DNA of 64,000 nt, from NCBI GenBank assembly GCA_017883135.1, contig JADGOE010000004.1:1-64000 (forward strand). The letters are read 5' to 3'. A model generated the notes under the pieces. The model searched no databases, was not told the DNA's origin, and was given only the letters and a program-made list of their open reading frames with translations. Every line of letters starts with the position of its first letter. Within the stretch, counting starts at the first letter, position 1. The translations under genes and the position numbers were made by a program. Positions 16,378-24,350 of this stretch are shown here, piece by piece. This DNA comes from Acidimicrobiales bacterium. Lineage in GTDB: Bacteria; Actinomycetota; Acidimicrobiia; Acidimicrobiales; RAAP-2.

Positions 16378-17309
16378 GCCGCGTGATTGTCGGTCAACTC
16401 CTTGTAGGTGATCCGGCGACCGTGGGCACCTGCCGTCGCAAGGCGCATCCGGCCCAGGTCGGCCTCACCGCGATTGTTGTAGGAGAACGCCCGCTCGTCG
16501 ATGTAGCGGTTCGTGTGGCGACGCATGTTGTGGGTGTACGTCCCCCGCCATGCCCGCTTGTAGAGCGTCCAGAAGTTCTCCATCGTGTTCGTGTGCACGA
16601 CGCCGCAGACGTACTCGCGGGAGTGGTTGACGGACTTGTGGGTGAAGTCCTCGTCGAGTCCCAGGTACGCCCGAGCCTCATCGGTATAGACCGTGGCACC
16701 CGACTCCACCCATGCCCGCACGTTGGACTGCAGGGTCGCCCGGTCGGGAGTGTTGACCATGGTGGCGACGACCGGTCCGCCGCGCTGGACGGCACCTTGA
16801 ATCGCCACCTTGTCGACACCACCCGTGCCGTGAATCCGCTCAGCCCGCAGATGACCGTGCATGAACTTGGCCTGTCCGCCGACGTAGGTCTCGTCGACCT
16901 CTACGGTCCCGTCGAGCTTGGCGAAGGTGTCGGTCGCCATGGCGTGGCGAATCCGGTGGAGCATGAACCATGCCGTCTTCTGCGTGACTCCGAGCGCCCG
17001 GCCCAACTCGTGGGACGAGACGCCATTCTTGGAGTTGGCGATGAGCCACACGGCCGGGAGCCACTTGTCCCACCCGAGCGGAGAGTCCTCGAAGATGGTC
17101 CCGACCTTCAGGCTGAACTGACGCTTGCATCCCTTGCACTTCCAGATGCGACGCGTAGTGAGGAACGAGGTCTCTTTGTGGTCGCACCTGGGGCACACGA
17201 CTGGCCCGTCCTGCCACCGCATCTGACGCACGAAATCGAAGGCCAGATCGGGGTCCGAGAAGTACTGGACTGCCTGGATGAGGTTCGTGGGCTGGGGCTT
17301 CGTTGCCAT
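16374..17309 (-). CDS. IS1595 family (ISXO2-like) transposase
   Basis: The 311-residue transposase starts MATKPQPTNLIQAVQYF and has an N-terminal zinc ribbon (CPRCDHKE ... WKCKGCKRQF, about residues 36-62), a helix-turn-helix stretch (NSKNGVSSHELGRALGVTQK), and the ISXO2-like DDE core. The core has VEVDETYVGG at about 137, VYTDEARAY at about 208, and HTNTMENFWTLYKRAWRGTY at about 240, where the family has an Asn/His plus a Glu/Lys. All catalytic positions are present and the reading frame is whole, so it may be active. It begins 19 bases inside the right repeat. The frame is open upstream through the repeat into the glycosidase 5' part, so host-promoter readthrough could express it. Confidence 0.93.
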   Translation of the reverse strand: MATKPQPTNLIQAVQYFSDPDLAFDFVRQMRWQDGPVVCPRCDHKETSFLTTRRIWKCKGCKRQFSLKVGTIFEDSPLGWDKWLPAVWLIANSKNGVSSHELGRALGVTQKTAWFMLHRIRHAMATDTFAKLDGTVEVDETYVGGQAKFMHGHLRAERIHGTGGVDKVAIQGAVQRGGPVVATMVNTPDRATLQSNVRAWVESGATVYTDEARAYLGLDEDFTHKSVNHSREYVCGVVHTNTMENFWTLYKRAWRGTYTHNMRRHTNRYIDERAFSYNNRGEADLGRMRLATAGAHGRRITYKELTDNHAA

Positions 17310-17327
17310 GTACCTATTGTCGCAAAT

Positions 17328-17351
17328 GGGTGTGACAGGTATGTCAGTGCC
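17328..17351 (-). repeat. Right terminal inverted repeat of the IS1595-like element
   Basis: The 24 bases end ...GGTATGTCAGTGCC and mirror the left end without a mismatch. The transposase ATG lies 19 bases inside, so its promoter probably overlaps this repeat. Confidence 0.95.
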
Positions 17352-17359
17352 CTCGCAAG
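17352..17359. repeat. Target-site duplication, right copy (CTCGCAAG)
   Basis: Exact copy of 15233-15240, immediately outside the right inverted repeat. Confidence 0.95.
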
Positions 17360-17759
17360 GGTCCACGGCGAGACTCCGGTAGGCGAGCCGCATCACCACG
17401 CCCCGTTCGTCGGTCGGAGCGCAGTACCAGCCCTCGAGGAACCCCGAAGGGCAGGCGCAGGTGAAGTGAGGCAGCCAGTGACCCACGCGTTGCCACTGGA
17501 GCGCCCCGAGCTCGACAGGCTCGCCGGCGACGATGAGCACCGGTTGGACCAGGTGATGCCCGTTGCCGTCCCCCCTCGCCTCCACCAGGCCCAGGGCGCG
17601 TTCGACCAGGACGCCCAGTGAGTGCACCGACCCGTCCTCCCCGCTGATTTCGGAGAGCGAGACCCACAGGTTGCCGGTCGGGAGGAAGTGGGGATGGTCG
17701 GGGACCTCGGGTGCGTTGGTCGCCAGGCCGGTGCCTCCGGCACTGCCGGGGCTGGTCAC
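17352..17759 (-). pseudogene. Six-hairpin-type glycosidase, 5' part (gene interrupted by IS element)
   Basis: This 136-codon piece holds the start of the glycosidase whose remainder is at 13697-15232. GTG at 17759 overlaps the stop of the upstream amidohydrolase (GTGA), so this start fits the operon; a GTG at 17768 is in the same frame. It encodes HFLPTGNLWVSLSEISGEDG, a serine-rich strand, and FLEGWYCAPTDERGVVMRLA, an N-terminal beta domain. The frame runs uninterrupted into the transposase. By itself it cannot make an enzyme. Confidence 0.8.
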
Positions 17760-18712
17760 GTCGAGCACACTTCGAGACCCAACAGTCGGGCCGCGTTGCC
17801 CGCGTACACCAGGTGGCGGTCGGCGTCGGAGAGTCCCAACCGGGCCACGATGCGCACCTGCTCGTCGTAGTAGGCACGCACCAGCCCCCTCGGGAACTGG
17901 GCGGAGTCGGAGCCGAACAGGATCCGGTCGGGCCCGATCGTGTCGAGGAATTTGGCGAACAGGTCACCCAGTGAGAGCGGATAGGGCATCCAGCGGACCC
18001 ACTCGTTGTTGCCGGAGGTGTCGACATGCACGTTCCGACAGGCCCAGGCCAGCTGCAGGAGGTCGCCGGGGTAGCTGCAACCGAAGTGGGGGACCACGAA
18101 GGGCACCTCGGGAAACGCCTTGGCCACCGAATGCAGCCGCAGAGGACTGATGCTCACATGGTCGGCGATGCCGCCACCGCCGTCCAAGGTGCCGAAGTGA
18201 ACCAGCACCGGGATCCCCAGTTCGTCGGCCACCTGCCACACCGGATCGAGGGACGGGTCGTCGATGGGACCGTCCAGCGCCGGGGCAAACACCTTGTAGC
18301 CGCAGAGACCGTCCCCGGTGACGGCCTGTCTGAGCTCGGCCGCCGCATCCGGAAGGAACGGATCGTGATGGGCGAACCCGAGCATACGCGGGTGGTCGGC
18401 GATGGCTGCGGCCAGGGCGCGATTGCCCCCGCCGGTGACGAAGACCACCGCCTCGAGATGTGCCGCCTCGATCTCGCCGGACCACCGGTCTGCCTGCGCC
18501 TCGGCTGCCAGCACGGTCTCCTCGGGGAAGGGGAACGATCGGGCCGACCACCACTGTTCCTGATACCAGCGCCAATTGCGGTGCAGGATGTCCGCCTTCC
18601 GGTCACCGTGGCGCAGGCGGTAGCGCTCCTCGGATGCCGGGCGATGCTCGTCGGGAACCGGAAGGTGGGCATGGAAGTCGACGATGGGGAATCCCCACTG
18701 ACTGGTGCGCAT
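17756..18712 (-). CDS. Amidohydrolase family protein (amidohydrolase-2, TIM-barrel metal hydrolase)
   Basis: The 318-residue protein starts MRTSQWGFPIVDFHAHLPVP, with the D-x-H-x-H metal motif at about residues 12-16. It contains GLCGYKVFAPALD (strand with the bridging Lys), IPVLVHFGTLDGG (third metal His), VVPHFGCSYPGD (fourth His) and RILFGSDSAQFP (metal Asp). It is of the ACMSD / 2-pyrone-dicarboxylate-hydrolase-like amidohydrolase-2 group, acting as hydrolase or decarboxylase; the substrate is unknown. It overlaps the glycosidase start by four bases and follows the YtcJ-like gene by 19 bases. Confidence 0.83.
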   Translation of the reverse strand: MRTSQWGFPIVDFHAHLPVPDEHRPASEERYRLRHGDRKADILHRNWRWYQEQWWSARSFPFPEETVLAAEAQADRWSGEIEAAHLEAVVFVTGGGNRALAAAIADHPRMLGFAHHDPFLPDAAAELRQAVTGDGLCGYKVFAPALDGPIDDPSLDPVWQVADELGIPVLVHFGTLDGGGGIADHVSISPLRLHSVAKAFPEVPFVVPHFGCSYPGDLLQLAWACRNVHVDTSGNNEWVRWMPYPLSLGDLFAKFLDTIGPDRILFGSDSAQFPRGLVRAYYDEQVRIVARLGLSDADRHLVYAGNAARLLGLEVCST

Positions 18713-18731
18713 ACCGTCTGGCGGCGGGGCT

Positions 18732-20436
18732 TCAGGCACCCGCGCCGGATCCTTGCGAACCGGCTGGCGCCCCGGCGCGCGGCGGCGCCTCTGCGAAGAG
18801 CGCTGAGGGATCGTGGACCGCGTGGCCCCCGACCAGGGTGGCCACCACGTCGATGGCCCCGATCCGGCCAGGTTCGACCGAGGTGGGATCGTCACCGAGT
18901 ACCACCAGGTCGGCCAGGTATCGGCCGGCAATCGTCCCGTGGGCATGTTCGGCATGGGCTGCCCGCGCCCCGCCGGCGGTGTAGCACTCGAGTGCCTCGG
19001 AAGGGGACAGGCGCTCGTCGGGGCAGAAGACGCCCCCGCCGGCCGTGGTGCGCTCGACCATCGCCTGCATCCCCGTGAGGGGTGAGCCGGCCGCCACCGG
19101 GCGGTCGGAACTTCCGACGACGTGCACCCCGGCTGCCACCAGGCTGCGCATGCGGAAGAAGTTCTGTGCGCCTTGGGACTCGCCGAGCAGTTCGAGCAGG
19201 GCGTCACCGAAGTCGGTGACGAAGAGCGGTTGGAGGACGACGCTCATGTCCATTCGGGCCAGGCGCTCGACCTGATCGTCGCGGATCATCACTCCGTGCT
19301 CGATGCGGTGCCGTGGTGTGGTTCCGGCGCGGGCCGGATACCGGCCGCCGCCGGCCGCTTCGTCGAGGGCATCCAGTACCAGGTCCAGTGCGGCGTCCCC
19401 GATGGCGTGGGCGGCCACCTGCCAGCCGCCTCGGTGGGCATCGATGATCGACTGCCGGAGGATCGCCGGGTCGTTGTCGAAGCCCCCTTCGATCTCCCCG
19501 TCCGGACCGGTGGTGGCAGCGGTGTTCCCGAGCCCCGAACCGTCCACCCATACCTTCATGGCTCCGAGTGAGAGCCAGGTGTCGCCGAACCCGGTGTGGA
19601 CACCGAGATCCAATCCGCTGGTGATGCCGTCGTCGCGGTGGGCCACCAGCGAGTGGAACAGCTCGTTGTGTGCCATCAGGTGGCCCCGGGTGTGCAGCCG
19701 CCCGGGTCGCCCGGGCCAGCTGGTAGGCGGCCAGCTCGACCGGTGAGTGGTCGATACCGGGGCAGCCGATCCCGGCATCGGTGAAGCTGGTGATCCCCTC
19801 GGTCAGGTACTGCGCGGTGGCCCGGTCGATCGCGGCGGCCAACTGCTCGATCGAGGAGGGGCCGACGTACTCCTTGACCAGGTCCATGACTGCCTCTTGG
19901 AGGAGTCCGGTCGGACGTCCGTCGGAGTCGACGACCACCTGCCCGCGTGCCCCCTCCCCGAGTGCGCCGGATATTCCCACCGCGTCGAGGACGGCGCTGT
20001 TCACCACGCACGAGTGTCCCGACAGGTGGGTCAACCACACCGGCCGCCCGCCGCCCGCCCGGTCGAGCTCCTCACGGTGGGGGTACTCGTCGGGGGCGAG
20101 GCCGTTGCCGAACCCGAAACCGATGACCCACTCCTCGGGTCCCAGACCGGTGGCGTAGGTAGCCACGGCATCGAGGGTGGCCTCGATGCCGTGGAGCTCG
20201 TTCAGCTCGAGGTGGACCAGGCCCAGGCCGAACGAGGTGGTGTGGCAGTGGGCGTCGTGGAAGCCGGGGGTCACTGTCGCACCGTCCAGATCGACCGTGA
20301 CCGACGCGCTGAGGTCGGCCAGGTCCTCGTCGACGCCGACGATGTGGCCGTTCCAGATCCCGAGCGACGTGGCCCGGGGGCGCCGACCGTCCATGGCGAG
20401 GATGCGAGCGTTGCGGACGAGAAGGTCGAGTTCCAT
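18732..20436 (-). pseudogene. YtcJ-like amidohydrolase (amidohydrolase-3) with a frameshift
   Basis: The gene begins at ATG 20436, overlapping the ROK stop by one base (TGATG). The first 250 codons encode LDLLVRNARILAMDGRRPRA, TPGFHDAHCHTTSFGLGL (metal HxH) and ITSFTDAGIGCPG. At about 19701-19706, in a CCCGGG run, the frame changes. The new frame carries GRLHTRGHLMAHNELFHSLV, MKVWVDGSGLGNTAATTG, QVAAHAIGDAALDLVLDAL, RHRIEHG and VGSSDRPV, the proper second half of the family. The span is 1705 bases, one more than 568 codons, so a single extra base explains it. If repaired, the enzyme is a secondary N-acyl or formamide hydrolase of unknown substrate. Confidence 0.82.
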
Positions 20437-21683
20437 CAACCCGTGACCTCCTCGGTGTGCCGAGGGGATCGGCGCCGGGCCGCTTCCCCGGGAGATTCCG
20501 ACGGGGTCTCGATGGCGCTTGCCAGCAGGGCGATCGAACGCCGGAACTCCTCGTCGCCGCAGGCATCGATCACCGCCCCGAGGTGCCGGTACGCGGATTC
20601 GAGGGCGATCGCCAGGGCTCCCAGTGCACCGGCACTGTCACCAAGTTGGGAGATCTCGAGCTTTGGGGCCGTCTTCAGGGCTTCGCCCAATCGATGCTGC
20701 AGGCGGGGGAGGACGTCGCCCAGCGACATCGACACCCCACCACCGATGACGATGACCTCGGGCTCGTAGGCGAGGGCACATGCCATGCAGCCGGCGAACA
20801 GGGCGTCGAGCACCCTCGTGCGCAACCGGGCCGCCGGGCCGAGGTCGTCACTTCCCAGCACCGCCCCGGGGCTCGGATCCACCAGCCCCAGCTCCGTTGC
20901 CGCCCTGACGATGGCGGTTCCGCTGATGACGTCCTCCAGCGTGGTCCCATCGAGCTCCACCGGCAGCATCCCGATCTCACCGACCAGCCCGGTCGCCCCG
21001 GTGAGCAGGCGGCCGTGCACGGCGACCCCTCCGCCGACACCGGTGCCGATGGTTATCATGACCGCGACTTCGGCTCCACGTGCGGCCCCGGCGCAGAGCT
21101 CACCGATCAGTGCCAGGTTGGCGTCGTTCTCGATGACGCAGGTCCCGTGCGACCTGGCCTCGAGCTTCCGGCGGAAACGGGTGCCCTCGATGGCCCGCAG
21201 GTTGGGCGCGTGGCGGATCCGCCCGGTGCCGGGCTGCACCACACCGGGGACTCCGACGACGGTGGCGGTGGGCAGCGTCCGGCCCTGATCGGCACAGGCC
21301 TTGGACACCTGATCCGCGATCCACGCCGAGAGGTCCTTGGAGGTGCCCCGGTTGGTGGTGGGGCAGCGCCACGCCGAGACCGGCCGGGCCCGGTGGTCGG
21401 CCAGGACGAACCGGGTGGAGGTCGCTCCGATGTCGACGCCGCATACCAGGTCGTCGGCGCCCGCGAACTCGAGGGTCTGGGCGGAGCGGCCGATGGCCGA
21501 CCCGTTGATTGGCTGTCCCTCGACGATGCGACGGTCCTCGACCAGATGGCGCACCAGGCGGGAGACCGTCGCCTTGCTGAGGCCTGTGTCGGCCACGAGC
21601 TGCTGGCGGCTCGACTCGCCGCGCAGCACGAGCGACCGCATCAGGGCTGCCTCGTTCTGGAGACGGGCGTCCGAGGTTCTCAA
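20436..21683 (-). CDS. ROK family transcriptional regulator / sugar kinase-like protein
   Basis: The 415-residue product starts at TTG 21683 (MRTSDARLQNEAALMRSLVL), the standard ROK-repressor N-terminus, followed by a winged helix with LVADTGLSKATVSRLVRHLV. The sugar-kinase-like domain has CGVDIGATSTRFVLAD, VGVPGVVQPGTGRIRHAPNL, ENDANLALIGE and MITIGTGVGGGVAVHGRLL. The ROK zinc motif (GHx...CxCGxxGCxE) is missing: where it should be, the sequence is GLVGEIGMLPVELDGTTLED. It is the first gene of the operon with the two amidohydrolases and the glycosidase, and by family precedent would sense a sugar and control them. Lack of zinc ligands may alter effector binding. Confidence 0.85.
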   Translation of the reverse strand: MRTSDARLQNEAALMRSLVLRGESSRQQLVADTGLSKATVSRLVRHLVEDRRIVEGQPINGSAIGRSAQTLEFAGADDLVCGVDIGATSTRFVLADHRARPVSAWRCPTTNRGTSKDLSAWIADQVSKACADQGRTLPTATVVGVPGVVQPGTGRIRHAPNLRAIEGTRFRRKLEARSHGTCVIENDANLALIGELCAGAARGAEVAVMITIGTGVGGGVAVHGRLLTGATGLVGEIGMLPVELDGTTLEDVISGTAIVRAATELGLVDPSPGAVLGSDDLGPAARLRTRVLDALFAGCMACALAYEPEVIVIGGGVSMSLGDVLPRLQHRLGEALKTAPKLEISQLGDSAGALGALAIALESAYRHLGAVIDACGDEEFRRSIALLASAIETPSESPGEAARRRSPRHTEEVTG

Positions 21684-21774
21684 CGGGGTTTCCCGGGTGT
21701 AAGTTTCACATTGAGACCTTGTTCTAGGGTTGTATCGGTGCGTTGTCAAGGCTGGACGGGTCCGGGGAGCCTCG
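21684..21774. promoter_or_regulatory. Divergent intergenic region with imperfect palindrome, candidate ROK operator
   Basis: Ninety-one bases separate the divergent ROK and C69 starts. They contain an imperfect inverted repeat TGTAAGTTTCACA at 21698-21710, whose outer arms TGT/ACA match, followed by an A/T-richer stretch with TTGAGA at 21711-21716 and TATCGG 16 bases further, a weak rightward promoter. ROK repressors often bind inverted repeats near their own start. The assignment is tentative. Confidence 0.35.
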
Positions 21775-22974
21775 ATGTGTGATTCGTTCGTGACCATCAC
21801 CGACCAGGGGGTGATGTTCGCAAAGAACAGCGACCGTGATCCGAACGAGTCCCAGGTGCTCCAGTGGGTCGAGGCCGCCGACCACCAGCCCCGAGACCGG
21901 GTCACCTGTACGTGGATCGACATCCCCCAGGTCGCCCGGACCCACGCCATGGTGGTCTCCCGCCCGTGGTGGATGTGGGGGGCGGAGATGGGGGCCAACG
22001 AGCACGGAGTGGTCATCGGCAACGAAGCCGTGTTCACCAGAGGTTCCAGTGAGGAGAAGGCCCTGCTCGGAATGGACCTGGTGCGGCTGGGCCTCGAACG
22101 GGCCACCACCGCGGAGGGGGCGGTCGGTGTCATCGTCGAGCTGCTCGAGCGCCATGGGCAAGGCGGACCGTGCAGCCACGAGCACCCGCGATTCACCTAC
22201 GACAGCAGCTTTTTGGTGGCCGACCCCGCGGGCGCGTTCGTGTTGGAGACCGCCGGCCGCCGGTGGGCCACCGAGCACGTCACCGGCCCGGGGCGGAGCA
22301 TCTCCAACGGCCTGTCGATCCCCCCGTTCGCCAAGGCGCACGGCAGCCGGGTGCGTACCTGGGTGGCGGCGGCCTCCGCCCGCCGGCGGTTGACGGAGCC
22401 ACGGGCCTGTCGAGCCACCGGCCCGGCCGATCTGATGGCGGCGCTCCGCGACCACGGCGGCACCCCATCCCCGCGGTGGTCGGCCTTCCACGGCGGCCTC
22501 GTCGCCCCCTGTGTCCACGCCGGCGGGGTCCTCGTGTCCAGTCAGACGACCGCGTCGTGGGTCTCCGACCTGCGGGACGGGCCCAGCCACTGGGCCACCG
22601 CCACCTCGGCACCGTGCACGTCGCTGTTCAAACCGGTGGAGGTCGGCACACCGGTGGACCTCGGTCCGTTGCCGACCGACTTCTTCGATGGTTGGACGAC
22701 GTGGTGGCGCCACGAGCTCCTGCACCGGACCACCATGGCTGACCACGGCACACTCTTGCCGCGCTACCAGCACGCCCGCGCCCGGACCGAGTCGCGGTGG
22801 CTCGCCGACCCGCCCTCCTCGCGGTCGGCGTTCCGAGAGGCCGATCAGCTCGAGCTGCAGTGGGCGGCCGACGTGTCCTCGGCCCACCTGCCCGACGGCC
22901 GACCCACGTGGGTCCGCCGATCGTGGGAGCGGATCGACCGGGCCGCGCACATCGACAAGGAGCTCGACAAGTGA
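21775..22974 (+). CDS. Secernin-like C69 family Ntn hydrolase / dipeptidase
   Basis: The ATG is followed by TGT, giving MCDSFVTITDQGVMFAKNSD, with Cys2 as the N-terminal nucleophile and the conserved FAKNSDR segment of C69/secernin proteins. Further blocks are GAEMGANEHGVVIGNEAVFT, LLGMDLVRLGLERATTAEGA, FTYDSSFLVADP and SISNGLSI. At 399 residues it matches secernins. Bacterial C69 members cleave dipeptides or act on acyl-amino compounds; which one applies here is unknown. The stop overlaps the GTG of the flavin oxidase downstream (GTGA), so they are coupled and perhaps act on the same amine compound, which is inference. Confidence 0.85.
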   Translation: MCDSFVTITDQGVMFAKNSDRDPNESQVLQWVEAADHQPRDRVTCTWIDIPQVARTHAMVVSRPWWMWGAEMGANEHGVVIGNEAVFTRGSSEEKALLGMDLVRLGLERATTAEGAVGVIVELLERHGQGGPCSHEHPRFTYDSSFLVADPAGAFVLETAGRRWATEHVTGPGRSISNGLSIPPFAKAHGSRVRTWVAAASARRRLTEPRACRATGPADLMAALRDHGGTPSPRWSAFHGGLVAPCVHAGGVLVSSQTTASWVSDLRDGPSHWATATSAPCTSLFKPVEVGTPVDLGPLPTDFFDGWTTWWRHELLHRTTMADHGTLLPRYQHARARTESRWLADPPSSRSAFREADQLELQWAADVSSAHLPDGRPTWVRRSWERIDRAAHIDKELDK

Positions 22975-24332
22975 CCGACACCCGCGTACTCGTCATCGGG
23001 GCCGGCCTGTCCGGCCTGGCCGCCGCGCGCAGGCTGGTCTCGTCCGGCGTGGACACCCTGGTGCTCGAGGCCCGCCCGCGGGTGGGGGGCCGGACAGAGG
23101 GTGGGCACACCGCCGAGGGGACCCCGGTCGAACTGGGCGGGCAGTGGGTGGGGCCGACTCAGACCCGGATGTACGCCCTGATCGAGGAGCTCGGGCTCGA
23201 GACGTTCCCGACCTACAACACCGGCCAGCACGTGGTGCAGCTGGGTGGCTCGACGAGTCGGCTGGCCTCCAAACGGGGAGCAGTGCCGAAACTCAACCCG
23301 TTCGTGCTCGCCGACCTCTTGCAGGGGATGACACGGTTCAAGCGCCTGGCCGATCAGGTCCCGCTCGACCAGCCCTGGACAGGGCCCAAGGCCAGGACTC
23401 TCGACAGCCAGACGCTCGAGACGTGGATCCTCCGGAACCTCCGCACCCGGACGGCGCGCAGCTACTTCCGGGTGGCCACCGAGGCGGTCTTCTCGGCGGA
23501 GGCCGGCAACCTCTCGGCACTGCACGCCCTCTTCTACGCCCATTCCGGCACCGACTTCGAGGGATTGTTGAGCACCGATCGGGGGGCGCAGCAGGATCGG
23601 ATCGTCGGGGGGTCGATCCGCATCAGCGAGGCGACGGCGGGTGGCCTCGGCGACCGGATCCTCCTCGACAGCCCGGTGCGGCGGATCGAGCAAGGGGCAG
23701 CACGGGTGAAGGTGACCACCCGGAGCGGAGCGGACTACCAGGCCGAGCGGGTCATCGTCACGCTTCCTCCGACACTTGCCGGACGCCTCGAGTACGACCC
23801 GATCCTCCCGTCGTGGAGGGACCAGCTCACCCAACGACTGCCTGCCGGCTCGGTCATCAAGCTCTACGCCGTGTACGACGAGCCGTTCTGGCGGAGCGAC
23901 GGCCTGACCGGTCAGGCGGCATCCGATCGGGGACCGGTGAAGGTGACTTTCGACAACTCGCCCCCCGGGGGGAGCCCGGGCGTGATGATGGGGTTCATGG
24001 AGGCCAGCGACGGCCGCGCGGCGGCCCGGCTGTCCCTCGAGGAACGCCGCGCCGCCGCGGTTGCCTGCTTCGTCCGGTACTTCGGGCCCAAAGCCGCCAC
24101 GCCGGTCGAGTACATCGAGCGGGACTGGATGGCCGAGGAGTTCAGCCGCGGCTGCTACGGCGCCCACTTCACACCCGGTGTCTGGAGCGACTTCGGGTCG
24201 GCCCTCACCGAGCCGGTGGGCCTGGTGCATTGGGCCGGTGCGGAGTGCGCCCCGGTGTGGAACGGCTACATGGAGGGCGCGGTCCGGCCGGGGGAGCAGG
24301 CGGCCGACGACGTCGTGGCGGCGCTGGCCTGA
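22971..24332 (+). CDS. Flavin monoamine oxidase family protein
   Basis: The 453-residue protein starts VTDTRVLVIGAGLSGLAAAR (FAD dinucleotide-binding motif) followed by VLEARPRVGGRTEGG, the GG-doublet of amine oxidases, and LGGQWVGPTQTRMYALIEEL. Late motifs are LVHWAGAECAPVWNGYMEGA, where FAD is bound at the C-terminus, and SRGCYGAHFTPGVW. The family oxidises primary or polyamines to aldehydes with release of H2O2; some members act on other CH-NH groups. It is coupled to the C69 hydrolase by a GTGA overlap and ends 18 bases from the convergent aminotransferase stop. Confidence 0.88.
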   Translation: MTDTRVLVIGAGLSGLAAARRLVSSGVDTLVLEARPRVGGRTEGGHTAEGTPVELGGQWVGPTQTRMYALIEELGLETFPTYNTGQHVVQLGGSTSRLASKRGAVPKLNPFVLADLLQGMTRFKRLADQVPLDQPWTGPKARTLDSQTLETWILRNLRTRTARSYFRVATEAVFSAEAGNLSALHALFYAHSGTDFEGLLSTDRGAQQDRIVGGSIRISEATAGGLGDRILLDSPVRRIEQGAARVKVTTRSGADYQAERVIVTLPPTLAGRLEYDPILPSWRDQLTQRLPAGSVIKLYAVYDEPFWRSDGLTGQAASDRGPVKVTFDNSPPGGSPGVMMGFMEASDGRAAARLSLEERRAAAVACFVRYFGPKAATPVEYIERDWMAEEFSRGCYGAHFTPGVWSDFGSALTEPVGLVHWAGAECAPVWNGYMEGAVRPGEQAADDVVAALA

Positions 24333-24350
24333 TCCGGGGGCGCTGCCCGG

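Larger units (their letters stand above)
15241..17351. mobile_element. IS1595-like insertion sequence with a serine protease passenger gene, 2111 bp
   Basis: The element is bounded by perfect 24-bp inverted repeats (15241-15264 and 17328-17351, beginning GGCACTGACATACC) and flanked by an 8-bp duplication, so it is complete and probably recent. It encodes an IS1595/ISXO2-type transposase (16374-17309, minus) and a trypsin-like protease (15301-16377, plus). The two genes converge and share the four bases CTAG at 16374-16377 for their stop codons, so there is no spare DNA between them. Both genes are visibly less G+C-rich than the flanks. IS1595 relatives are known to carry passenger genes; a protease passenger is not one I know of. 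Confidence 0.93.

Noticed and set aside
16227-17621. Plus-strand frame of 464 codons across the transposase
   Set aside because: Antisense to the transposase and glycosidase 5' part; no motif.
22845-24230. Minus-strand open frame opposite the amine oxidase
   Set aside because: Composition is that of an antisense shadow; the plus strand carries FAD motifs.
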